Positions 9,526 to 18,570 of a DNA stretch of 33,062 nt are shown here, piece after piece; the first letter of the stretch is position 1, and every line of letters starts with the position of its first letter. The stretch covers positions 1 to 33,062 of the forward strand of contig JAOMAZ010000015.1 of assembly GCA_028344335.1 (NCBI GenBank), written 5' to 3'. The notes below the pieces were generated by a model. The model worked only from the letters and a program-made list of their open reading frames with translations. It searched no databases and was not told the DNA's origin. A program made the translations under genes and the position numbers. The DNA comes from Deltaproteobacteria bacterium. GTDB taxonomy: Archaea; Thermoplasmatota; Poseidoniia; Poseidoniales; Poseidoniaceae.

Positions 9526-10785
9526 TCAAGGCAAGAGTTTGAATTTTTTGCTCAGCCTTAGCATTAGCCCTCGAAGGTCTTCTTCATCAGTTAATATATG
9601 CAATGCACATTCTTCTTGGATGTAGTGTAGTGAGTTTTCAATTTCTATTTCAATCGAACGTCCAATGAGAGAAATCAAAGATGCAGTCTCACTTTTATGC
9701 CATTTGACTTCAATAGATCCCATCGTCTTCTCCAAAACATTAGCCATCGAAGATGGAATGAACATCGTTATGTGCCCTTCACCGGCTGAGAGTGTCCACA
9801 CTTTGACCGCTTCGCCCTTCAATAGGTTGAGCATGGAATCTAATATCGAAGCGGTTCGATGTCCATCTACGTTGATGGAATAATGAATCATTCCAGGCAC
9901 ACATGAAATCGCAGTTACTCCTTTGTTTTTAGTTTCCATGTCAGGTCCAATCACAGTCTTTGCAGAATCGTCATGTAATGAGCGAATTATACAAGGGATA
10001 CCTGTACCTTTTAGTGGTTCGATACAGGATGCATGCAGGATAATTCCACCTGCTCTTGCTAATGCCAATGCCTCTTCATGACCCAAATATGGAATAGTAG
10101 TGGATTCGATTCCCCAACGAGGACTGATTGAGAGAACCCCAGGGACATCTTTCCACAGGACAACTTGTTTTGCATCTAGTATTCTTGCAAGAGCTGCGGC
10201 TGAGAGGTCACTTCCTCCCCGATCTAAGACTTTTATTTCCCCTTTCGTATTTCTGCCAAACCAACCGCTGATTACTGGGATTCCTTCCTTTAGTTTTTCT
10301 ATATTCAGCAATTCACTTGTTGCTTCGATGTTGATCGCTGCGCCATTTTCTGCGATAATGATTCCTAATTCATCTGCGGCTATTGACTTGCAATCAATCC
10401 CTTTTTTTTGTAATGCAGTTGAGAGAGTAATACTGGCAAGCCTTTCACCACTTGCAAGTACCGAGGCTTTTACAGCATCATTCATTGGTTCATGGCAGAG
10501 TGATAATAGGTCTCCTGCAAGGTCTTTGAGAACTTCTTCAAACAATGGTTCATGCACAACTTGAGGAATGAACCTAGAATGTTGTCTCCGTAAGTCATTG
10601 ACCAACCCTGACCATTGCCAAGGCTCCCTTGTTGCCCTCAATAACCGGTCAGTTACTCCCCATAGCGCAGATACAACTACGATTGGTTTGCCGAGAGATT
10701 CATGAATCCGTTGCTCTATTTTGATGATATCGCCAGGGATTCTGAGGCAAGAGCCCCCGAATTTATGAATAACCCAATCACTCAT
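9526..10785 (-). CDS. Aspartokinase
   Basis: VIHKFGGSCL, KPIVVVSALWGVTDRLL, DRGGSDLSAAALARILDAKQVVLWKDVPGV; likely start MSDWVIHKFGGS overlaps the aroC stop by 8 nt. Confidence 0.88.
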   Translation of the reverse strand: MSDWVIHKFGGSCLRIPGDIIKIEQRIHESLGKPIVVVSALWGVTDRLLRATREPWQWSGLVNDLRRQHSRFIPQVVHEPLFEEVLKDLAGDLLSLCHEPMNDAVKASVLASGERLASITLSTALQKKGIDCKSIAADELGIIIAENGAAINIEATSELLNIEKLKEGIPVISGWFGRNTKGEIKVLDRGGSDLSAAALARILDAKQVVLWKDVPGVLSISPRWGIESTTIPYLGHEEALALARAGGIILHASCIEPLKGTGIPCIIRSLHDDSAKTVIGPDMETKNKGVTAISCVPGMIHYSINVDGHRTASILDSMLNLLKGEAVKVWTLSAGEGHITMFIPSSMANVLEKTMGSIEVKWHKSETASLISLIGRSIEIEIENSLHYIQEECALHILTDEEDLRGLMLRLSKKFKLLP

Positions 10786-11842
10786 CCTTTGTGCACCTCT
10801 GGAGCATATCACTGATGACTAATTTTACCGTTGCTTCTGCTATTGGTACAGCTCTGGGGCCAAGAACAGGGTCATGCCTACCCTTCACATTCAATGAACT
10901 CTGTTCGCCAGTTGAGAGATTTAGGGTGATTTGTTCCTTTGCAATACTGCTCGGTGGTTTCAAAGTTAGCCGAATTATCAATGGCGCACCGGTTGCCATT
11001 CCTCCTAATGCTCCATCTCCATCAGTTGTTGGTTCTCCATCTTTGAGGTACCATGGTGAATTGTATTCGCTGCCATATGCTTCAGCGGTCTTTGTTCCCA
11101 CCCCGAATTCCACTGCTCTAGCTCCAGGTATAGCCATCAAGGCATGAGCAAGAAGAGGTTCAAGTCCTCTGTACCATCCAGCTCCAAAGCCAAGGGCAAG
11201 TCCTTTGATTTCAATATCCACTCTCGAGCCTATTGAATCCCCTAATTTTCTAGTTTCTAATACCAATTCAAACATTTTTTTTGCTGCTTTTTGATCTGAG
11301 CAACGGACTCTTTGGCTTGCTTCATCATCCTTCAAAATACTTGGGCCTTTGTCTGATACAATCCTACCAATGGCTGCTACATGGGCAATTATTGAGATAT
11401 TCTGTTCATCTAGAAGGGCTTGGCATAGACTAGCTGAAGCAACCAATCCTGCCGTTAGTCTTGCACTATTGGCCCCTCCACCCCGTGGGTCAGCAAAACC
11501 GTCACTGTTGAGCATGGCAGGTAAGTCGGCATGCCCCGGTCGAGGTTGATCAGGTAAAAATGAGTAATCTGATGAGCGACTATCTGAATTTCTTATCAAT
11601 AATAGAATTGGACCTCCTGTTGCCTTTCCTTGGTGAACTCCAGAGAGAATTTCACAGGCATCGCATTCTTTTCTCAAGGAGGATATCCCTGAACCAGGTC
11701 TTCGCCGCTCTAATTCACTTTTGAGATAGTCTTCATCGATGAGAGTTCCGATTGGTATACCCTCAAGCAAAGCACCGACTGCGGGCCCATGGCTCTCCCC
11801 AAAGAGAGTGGTCCTGATTCTTTCACCCAGTCTCATCGCCAT
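10778..11842 (-). CDS. aroC: Chorismate synthase
   Basis: GERIRTTLFGESHGPAVGALLEGIP, RRRPGSG, RPGHADLPAM, GGGANSARLTAG, GRHDP. Confidence 0.96.
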   Translation of the reverse strand: MAMRLGERIRTTLFGESHGPAVGALLEGIPIGTLIDEDYLKSELERRRPGSGISSLRKECDACEILSGVHQGKATGGPILLLIRNSDSRSSDYSFLPDQPRPGHADLPAMLNSDGFADPRGGGANSARLTAGLVASASLCQALLDEQNISIIAHVAAIGRIVSDKGPSILKDDEASQRVRCSDQKAAKKMFELVLETRKLGDSIGSRVDIEIKGLALGFGAGWYRGLEPLLAHALMAIPGARAVEFGVGTKTAEAYGSEYNSPWYLKDGEPTTDGDGALGGMATGAPLIIRLTLKPPSSIAKEQITLNLSTGEQSSLNVKGRHDPVLGPRAVPIAEATVKLVISDMLQRCTKDE

Positions 11843-11886
11843 GCTGATTCAGGGTTGGGAAATGATTCTTGGATTCAATCATTTGC

Positions 11887-12774
11887 TTACACGGCTTCTT
11901 CGTTTTCAACAATAATTGTATTGAGAATTTTCACTTCACGCACTTCAACATCTTTCTGTCGGGATACGTACCATTGTTTTAGTCGGCCCAAAGTTGGTTT
12001 CGAAACTGCAGGGCTGAATATTACGATTGCAGGCCCTGAGCCACTGATTCCAGCCGCTCTTGCACCGTTAACAAAGGCATCATTTGTCAGTCTCCTTCCA
12101 TTCATATCATTGAGAACAGAGACCATCGAGCGGCCATTCCAAGTGATTGCCACCAGTGCATCACCTTTTTCCAAGGCTCCCAATGATTGCTGGAATCCTT
12201 GTTGATGCCAAGCGAAAGTTTCGGGGTCGGGCCTTTCTTTTCTATCACCCCTTAGAATTAGCAATAGGTCCCAATCTTCTGCCGCTGGCCCTGGGCTTTC
12301 TAGTAGAACCCCTTCGGCAGCGGGAAGGCTTGTATCGACTAATTTCCAACCTCCTTCAGTAGCAGCCCATGCATCATCGATACTACCTGTTATAGAGACG
12401 CCGGCTCGTATTTGTGAGTCTGCAGCCATGTCAACCAAATCAGAATTAATCAATGTTTTTTCGGTTGCTTGGCACAAGGCCCGAAGGGCAGCAACTGCTA
12501 CTGCAGCTGAAGATTTCAGACCTTGGCGTGGTGGAATATCGCTATTTACACTCCAATGTAACTCGCCCGCTGGCAGTTGATGTCCTGCAGCAGTCCAAGA
12601 TTCCAAAACCGCGGCAAGTAAGTTATCAGGATCATCTAATTCACGCCTACTTTTTTTGTCAAGTAAAGTGACTACTACTGGTAAATCAAGGGCAAGACTG
12701 GCTCCATATCCAAGCCCAGCGGCATGAAGTAGGCTACAAGCACCGTTAGCAGTACCCTTTCCTAGCCTTGCCAT
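11887..12774 (-). CDS. Shikimate kinase, archaeal GHMP type
   Basis: GHMP motifs (DIPPRQGLKSSAAVAVAALRAL, AAGISGSGPAIVIF); position between DHQ synthase II and aroC. Confidence 0.88.
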   Translation of the reverse strand: MARLGKGTANGACSLLHAAGLGYGASLALDLPVVVTLLDKKSRRELDDPDNLLAAVLESWTAAGHQLPAGELHWSVNSDIPPRQGLKSSAAVAVAALRALCQATEKTLINSDLVDMAADSQIRAGVSITGSIDDAWAATEGGWKLVDTSLPAAEGVLLESPGPAAEDWDLLLILRGDRKERPDPETFAWHQQGFQQSLGALEKGDALVAITWNGRSMVSVLNDMNGRRLTNDAFVNGARAAGISGSGPAIVIFSPAVSKPTLGRLKQWYVSRQKDVEVREVKILNTIIVENEEAV

Positions 12775-12779
12775 TCATC

Positions 12780-13745
12780 TCACCTTTCCTCAATTTCCAT
12801 ATTTACTTTAATGCCGATATGTCTTGCACCTTGTTCACTCCAAGCCAATAACTTCTCTCCAACTGCGATATCTGTTATTGATTTCGGCAGGGACGATGTA
12901 TCGACCAAACGGACCGTTTCCGCTTGCTGGAAGAGCGCTTGTGCTTCATTATCATTTTCATCTATCCACCTCAATAATATTAGTGGACGTCTTTCAATTT
13001 TCAATCTCCCAAGGCTAGCTGAGCGCCATTTACCATTTGCAGACTGTACTCTGAGCAAGTCTCCAGCCTTTAATTCAGAGAGATACTGAGTACTCCCATC
13101 AGCCATCAAAACATAGCCATGTACAGCACCAGCATTGACTCTAAATGGTCTAGTAGGAACAAACTCACTTTGCAAAGTCTCTCCATGAACCAACACCATA
13201 GAGGCAGAACTTGAACCAATCAACAAACCTTCACTAATTTCAAGTAGCGATGTCAAATCAAGGCAAACCCTGTCTCCAAGTCCACCATTTTTCACTTCAG
13301 TGATTTTGATTTTTATCAATTCTCCATGATTCTTGTTTATCGGTTGAGATTCACTAATTGAGTTTTCAAGCCTTTGAGATTTTGCTATCAATGCTGCGTC
13401 TACCATATCCTTTTGGTTTTTCACAATCAGGGCATCTACGCCTATTTGCAGGGCATGTGCAGCACCTTGGGCCTGTTCAATTGAATTGATGCAAGCGGCA
13501 ATTTTTGTGGGTCCACCATCAGCAGCAGCCACTAAGTTTTCTAGTGGAATCATCACCCAATCTGCCATTTCAATGATTAGCCAGGCTGCTGAACCGATTA
13601 GGGCTCGGGCTTGGTTTTGGCCTTCTTGGTTGTCAACATTGATGAGAGGTCCAGGAGAATTATCTTGGCTCAGATGGAAGTCAATTCCATCTAACTTGGA
13701 GGTTGGTTCGTTTTGATGACGACAATCAATCCAAACTTGCATCAC
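12780..13745 (-). CDS. 3-dehydroquinate synthase II (archaeal AroB')
   Basis: NAGAVHGYVLMADGSTQYLSELKAGDLLRV...GRLKIERRPLILLRW; ATGA overlap with the upstream gene. Confidence 0.92.
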   Translation of the reverse strand: MMQVWIDCRHQNEPTSKLDGIDFHLSQDNSPGPLINVDNQEGQNQARALIGSAAWLIIEMADWVMIPLENLVAAADGGPTKIAACINSIEQAQGAAHALQIGVDALIVKNQKDMVDAALIAKSQRLENSISESQPINKNHGELIKIKITEVKNGGLGDRVCLDLTSLLEISEGLLIGSSSASMVLVHGETLQSEFVPTRPFRVNAGAVHGYVLMADGSTQYLSELKAGDLLRVQSANGKWRSASLGRLKIERRPLILLRWIDENDNEAQALFQQAETVRLVDTSSLPKSITDIAVGEKLLAWSEQGARHIGIKVNMEIEER

Positions 13746-14524
13746 AAGACCTCACATGCTTGCTCAAATGATGCGCCATCATGAATCAACATTTTCAGGG
13801 CGCGAATACAATTCCTTGGATTTTTATTGCCAAAAACTTGCCTACCCATACAAACACCGGCTCCACCTTGTGAAATTGCATCTTCAACAGTTCTGAGAAC
13901 TTGTTTGAAGTCGCCTTCTGCTTCACCGCCAGCGATTAACACTGGTATTGGTGCCGCTTTGACCATCTCTGCGAATGCATCTTTGTCACCTGGCCAAGAG
14001 GTCTTTACCGCATCACAGCCTAATTCCCACGCCAATCTGACCGCATGAGCAGCTCCTGCAGTGGCATCTCCTTCGATTTGCAAGCCTGAGCCACGCGGGT
14101 AAATCATCCCCAATAATGGCAGCCCGAGTCTGTGACAGTCCTCAGAGACTTTGCCTAATCTTTCCAACATCTTATATTCGTATTCATCACCAAGGTTTAC
14201 TTGTACACTAACGCCAATAGCCCCTCTTGATAGTGCTTCTTCAGCACTTCCAACTAGTACTTTATCAGCAGAGTGTTTCCCTCCGTGAACTGTAGAAGCA
14301 GAAATATGCATCATCATTGGAACCTCTCCATTATGAGCACTGACAATCGCCTTATGAGCGATAACTGCATCAACTCCACCGGATTTTAAATCGGAAATTA
14401 ATTCTCCAACACCTTCTAATCCCAGCACCGGCCAAGATGATACCCCATGATCTATAGGTATCCAGATTGCCTTGCCTTTTGGAAGAAGGAGGTCTAATCT
14501 CTGGGCGTGCATAGAAATCCCCAT
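13742..14524 (-). CDS. 2-amino-3,7-dideoxy-D-threo-hept-6-ulosonate (ADTH) synthase, class I aldolase-like
   Basis: IPIDHGVSSWPVLGLEGVGELI, GCDAVKTSWPGD, PVLIAGGEAEGDFKQVLRTVEDAISQGGAGVCMGRQVFG. Confidence 0.92.
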   Translation of the reverse strand: MGISMHAQRLDLLLPKGKAIWIPIDHGVSSWPVLGLEGVGELISDLKSGGVDAVIAHKAIVSAHNGEVPMMMHISASTVHGGKHSADKVLVGSAEEALSRGAIGVSVQVNLGDEYEYKMLERLGKVSEDCHRLGLPLLGMIYPRGSGLQIEGDATAGAAHAVRLAWELGCDAVKTSWPGDKDAFAEMVKAAPIPVLIAGGEAEGDFKQVLRTVEDAISQGGAGVCMGRQVFGNKNPRNCIRALKMLIHDGASFEQACEVL

Positions 14525-14550
14525 GGGCTTCGTCTTTCAATACCTGTGCA

Positions 14551-15207
14551 TCATACTTGTTGGCTTCCAACCAACCATTTCATGGTGATGGAAGTGGCTT
14601 TTTCAAGGTGCTCTCCCAAGGTACTTTTTGAGATTCCAGTTAGTTCTGATAGTTCTTTGAGGCTGATTTTACGAGGTACTTCAAACCATCCAGCTGACAC
14701 TGCAGTCTTTAATGCCAGCCGCTGTTTGTCAGTTAGGATATTTGTCAAGCCTTCTTCAACTTCTTCTCCAGCAGTTACTGCGATACCATCTGGGGGCAGA
14801 ATTTCTCGCGCTAATTTGACAAATGTCGAGACTCCAGAGGGTAGGCCCCGTACATTGATGACCATTCCTTCTCTTCCCAACTTGTAGGGGGGAAGTACAG
14901 TGATATCATCCATTAATATAGCATTAGTAGATAATGGATGATTATTGGTAATGACAATGTACCCTTCACCTCCAACACTTGGATATTGATGAGGTGGAAG
15001 TGGACTTTCTACTGTGATGTAATCTAGAGCATCAAGGTCATCAATTCCTTTGCCATCAATAAATCTCACTTTGACTAATTGACGAATCCCATCATTGGCT
15101 ACATCTAAATGCCCAAGAACTTCCAAATATTCACAGGCTTGGCAGATTCCTGCGAATTCCGTTTCCGCTAAATTTTCAGGTGACCAAGTCAGACGAACTT
15201 CACGCAT
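14551..15207 (-). CDS. HTH_10 (bacterio-opsin activator-type) transcriptional regulator
   Basis: C-terminal LTDKQRLALKTAVSAGWFEVPRKISLKELSELTGISKSTLGEHLEKA. Confidence 0.85.
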   Translation of the reverse strand: MREVRLTWSPENLAETEFAGICQACEYLEVLGHLDVANDGIRQLVKVRFIDGKGIDDLDALDYITVESPLPPHQYPSVGGEGYIVITNNHPLSTNAILMDDITVLPPYKLGREGMVINVRGLPSGVSTFVKLAREILPPDGIAVTAGEEVEEGLTNILTDKQRLALKTAVSAGWFEVPRKISLKELSELTGISKSTLGEHLEKATSITMKWLVGSQQV

Positions 15208-15303
15208 ACCCCCTAATGAGAGCCACTGTTATTCAAGGCTACTACTCACCTTTCCCAATAAGTTCATTGCTCCCTCTCTTCACAATTGACTTGAGGGGCA
15301 GTA

Positions 15304-16116
15304 ATGGAATTGATTCGGATGAAAAGTCTGAGCCGATATTTTGGTCAAGGAGAACATGAGGTCAAGGCCCTTGATAATATTGATTTATCCGTCAAAGAAG
15401 GTGAAATTATCGCAATGCTCGGGCCCTCTGGTTCTGGAAAAACTACTCTTCTAAATTGTATTTCAGCACTTGACAAACCCACTTCTGGTGAATATCATTT
15501 CAGGGAACAAAACGTCCCTCGTGAAAAATCAGAGGAGATGACCACCTTCAGAAGAGAAAACATCGGCTATATTTTCCAATTCTTCAATCTATTATCAGAC
15601 TTGACAGCCTTAGAGTATGTCTTATTATTACAACAAATTTCGGGCCAACCCAATGAAGAAGAAGCCCGTTCAATTCTGGCATCAGTAGGCCTTGAGGGAA
15701 TGGAAGATCGCTTTCCAAGTGAATTATCGGGAGGCCAACAACAGCGCGTAGCAATCGCCGGAAATCTAGCGAAAAAACCCCACCTCTTGCTCGGAGATGA
15801 GTTAACAGGTAATTTGGATTCAGAAACAACTCGCCAAATAATGAAAGTTCTATCTAAGGCTTGCAAAGAATATGGGATAACCGCCATCTTTGTAACCCAC
15901 GATCGAAGTTTGTGTAAGTATGCAACACGGGTTCTCAAGCTTGATAGTGGCTGTTTAATTTCTGATGAAGTAGGAGAAATGGCCACCGCCTCAGGGGTAG
16001 TTAAGTCAGCAGTCGGAGATGCAACCGAGTTAGTGAAGGATGGAATATCCAAAGCGGAAAAAATGTTTTCTAATGTGGTCAATAAAGTAAAGGATACAAT
16101 TTCAGAAAAGGAGTGA
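15304..16116 (+). CDS. ABC transporter ATP-binding protein (MacB/LolD type)
   Basis: GPSGSGKTTLLNCISALDKPTSG, LSGGQQQRVAIAGNLAKKPHLLLGDELTGNLD. Confidence 0.96.
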   Translation: MELIRMKSLSRYFGQGEHEVKALDNIDLSVKEGEIIAMLGPSGSGKTTLLNCISALDKPTSGEYHFREQNVPREKSEEMTTFRRENIGYIFQFFNLLSDLTALEYVLLLQQISGQPNEEEARSILASVGLEGMEDRFPSELSGGQQQRVAIAGNLAKKPHLLLGDELTGNLDSETTRQIMKVLSKACKEYGITAIFVTHDRSLCKYATRVLKLDSGCLISDEVGEMATASGVVKSAVGDATELVKDGISKAEKMFSNVVNKVKDTISEKE

Positions 16117-18521
16117 TTTCTGTGAGAAACTTGCTCTTCAAGCGGCTTCGTCGCAGCTTATGGAGAATCAAATTACGCGTAATCATGGTTCTCTTTTTGA
16201 TAACCTTGGCAACTTGGCTATCCATAAGTATGGCTGAACATACGAGAAATGCCGATAATGTCTATCAGGACATGTATACAAAAACTAACCTTGGTGATTT
16301 ATTTGCCGATTCAAGAGGGACTTTCTATCCGGCTTCATCTTTCGATTCTGCTTGTTCAAACCTTAGTTCGTTTGCTTCTCAGCAGGGATTGCCAATCAAT
16401 TCTTGCGAAACAAGGCTGAGTATGTCAGCCTTTTTTCTAGATGAAGATTCAAACTGGTCATCGGCAAAATTACATGGTTTTGGAACAGGCCAAGTCAACA
16501 AGTTGTATTACACCTCAGGCCATTGGCCTGAGAGAGCAGGAGAAGTGGTACTAGATGACCATCTAGCAGAGTACATGGACCTTGAAGTCGGCGACACCTT
16601 CCCCATTTTAATTGGAGACGGTCAACATAACTTGACTCTATCTGGAATTGCAGTTAGCCCAGAACATCTATTCTACGTACCAGATGGAGGATTATTTCCT
16701 AGTAAAGGAGGTTATGCAGTACTGTATTTGCCGGTTGAAGAGTTGACATCAATGGCTGGCATTGATGTTAATTCAAGAAATAGATTACTAATCGACATTG
16801 AAGGTGAGCCTGATTATGATTTACAGGACACAAGTGAAGATGAGGGTGTGGCACTTTCACCACTGAAGGCTGAATTATTGCAGCAATTATCAATTTCAGG
16901 AATTGAGATTGTTCAGGTTGGTGATAGAGGTTCAATTTATTCCGTTGAAATACTGCGCCAAGACCTTGAAGGGTCAAAGAAATCACTGCCGCTAATCACC
17001 CTCGTCTTAACGGTAGTTTCGGGCCTTGTTATTGCTATCAGCATGGACCGAATGGTACGCAGTCAATCGCGTGAAATTGCTGTTTTGAGGACGCTAGGAG
17101 TCCCCAGTAATCAAATTCTATTGGATTACATGATGGTTCCATTATTACTTGGAGTAATTGGTTCCTCACTCGGCTTACTACTTGCCATTAGCCCATTGGG
17201 ATCAGAAGCTTTAACCTCATGGTACTTCAGTTTCTTTGGCATTCCAATAGTCAAAATAAATCATTACCCAGACCTCTTGTTGAAAATTTGTTCAGCAGTT
17301 CTTATCATTGTCTTATTATTTGGAATACGGCCGGCCTTGAAGGCCAGCCGATTGATGCCCTTGGATGTGATGCGCCAAGGAAGTGGAAAAAAACCAGCAA
17401 AGTGGTTGACGAAATTAACAAACTCATTACCTTCAACAATAGGCCTAGGGGTGCGTTCAACTTTCCGTAAACCACAGAGATTGGCAGTGACTGTTATCGC
17501 CCTTGGATTGTCCTTGATTCTAACTGGAAGTTCAATGTTAATGATGTCAGTAATGGAAACCACCTTCAAGGATGCAAATAGTGCCCAAAATAAGTGGAAT
17601 TCCGAAATTTCATATCCGCCTTGGAATAATGACTCCATTTCTGCTTGGATAGACTCAAATGAAATTGAAGGATCTCAATTTGTAGCAAGATATTTTGCCA
17701 ATGCTAGTGGTGATGAAAGGCCATTCATGATTCTTGCAATGGGGGATCTTTCTACCTCAAAAGATGCCTTGAGAACAACTGACTTGGTCTCTGGAAAATT
17801 GCCAATAGTAGGTGCAAACCCCACTCAAGTCTTAATTGATGAAGGAATGGCTTTGCATCTGAATTGGAAAATTGGAGAAAAACAAGATGTTGTTTTCGGC
17901 GCCTCAACCATAAAAGTTGAAATCGTTGGTACAACTTATGATCTGATACGAACAATGAGTTTCCACCTTAGGGATTTTGAAGCCGCTACTGAAATGGGTG
18001 CGAATCTGATTTGGCTACAGCATGAAGAAGGGATTATCGATGATGATTTGCGAGGTCTTTCTTGGTCGATAACAAGTAGCTTTGAAATGCAGAAATCAAT
18101 AGATGAGTTGATGGAGGTTCAATCTGGAGTCATGGCTGTAATGTTATTCGTTGGATGGTCTATTGCCTTGGCTATATTACTCAATACATTATTGATCAAT
18201 TTGAGTGAACGTGATACCGAATTCGCAACATTGAGAATCTTGGGTGCATCTCGAGTTACACTCACTAAAATCTTACTTGTAGAGCATGCTATTATTGGAT
18301 TATTTGGTGGCTTAGTTGGTGCATTTTCCTCTTATTTTTTGGCCTCGGTGTTATCTGCAGAGTTTTCAACTTGGGCTTTCCATCTTCCACTATTAGTTAA
18401 CTGGTGGATTATTGGCCAAATCATCCTATACGTGTTTATTGCGGCAATTTTAACCACCCCAATCGGAATTTGGAGAATAAATAAAATGGATTTAATTGAA
18501 CAATCCAAGGATATTTCATAA
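16113..18521 (+). CDS. FtsX/MacB-like ABC transporter permease
   Basis: Two FtsX-type TM blocks (SQSREIAVLRTLGVPSNQILLDYM; ERDTEFATLRILGASRVTLTKILL); overlaps the ATPase stop. Confidence 0.92.
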   Translation: MISVRNLLFKRLRRSLWRIKLRVIMVLFLITLATWLSISMAEHTRNADNVYQDMYTKTNLGDLFADSRGTFYPASSFDSACSNLSSFASQQGLPINSCETRLSMSAFFLDEDSNWSSAKLHGFGTGQVNKLYYTSGHWPERAGEVVLDDHLAEYMDLEVGDTFPILIGDGQHNLTLSGIAVSPEHLFYVPDGGLFPSKGGYAVLYLPVEELTSMAGIDVNSRNRLLIDIEGEPDYDLQDTSEDEGVALSPLKAELLQQLSISGIEIVQVGDRGSIYSVEILRQDLEGSKKSLPLITLVLTVVSGLVIAISMDRMVRSQSREIAVLRTLGVPSNQILLDYMMVPLLLGVIGSSLGLLLAISPLGSEALTSWYFSFFGIPIVKINHYPDLLLKICSAVLIIVLLFGIRPALKASRLMPLDVMRQGSGKKPAKWLTKLTNSLPSTIGLGVRSTFRKPQRLAVTVIALGLSLILTGSSMLMMSVMETTFKDANSAQNKWNSEISYPPWNNDSISAWIDSNEIEGSQFVARYFANASGDERPFMILAMGDLSTSKDALRTTDLVSGKLPIVGANPTQVLIDEGMALHLNWKIGEKQDVVFGASTIKVEIVGTTYDLIRTMSFHLRDFEAATEMGANLIWLQHEEGIIDDDLRGLSWSITSSFEMQKSIDELMEVQSGVMAVMLFVGWSIALAILLNTLLINLSERDTEFATLRILGASRVTLTKILLVEHAIIGLFGGLVGAFSSYFLASVLSAEFSTWAFHLPLLVNWWIIGQIILYVFIAAILTTPIGIWRINKMDLIEQSKDIS

Positions 18522-18570
18522 TTTTCTGCTGGCGCAGGTTTATTGTGCCATGCCCCCCCTAAGGGGGGTC

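Noticed and set aside
15310-15322. Third ATTCGGATGAA match to the leader-element motif
   Set aside because: Lies within the start of the ABC ATPase coding sequence with no extended similarity; likely chance
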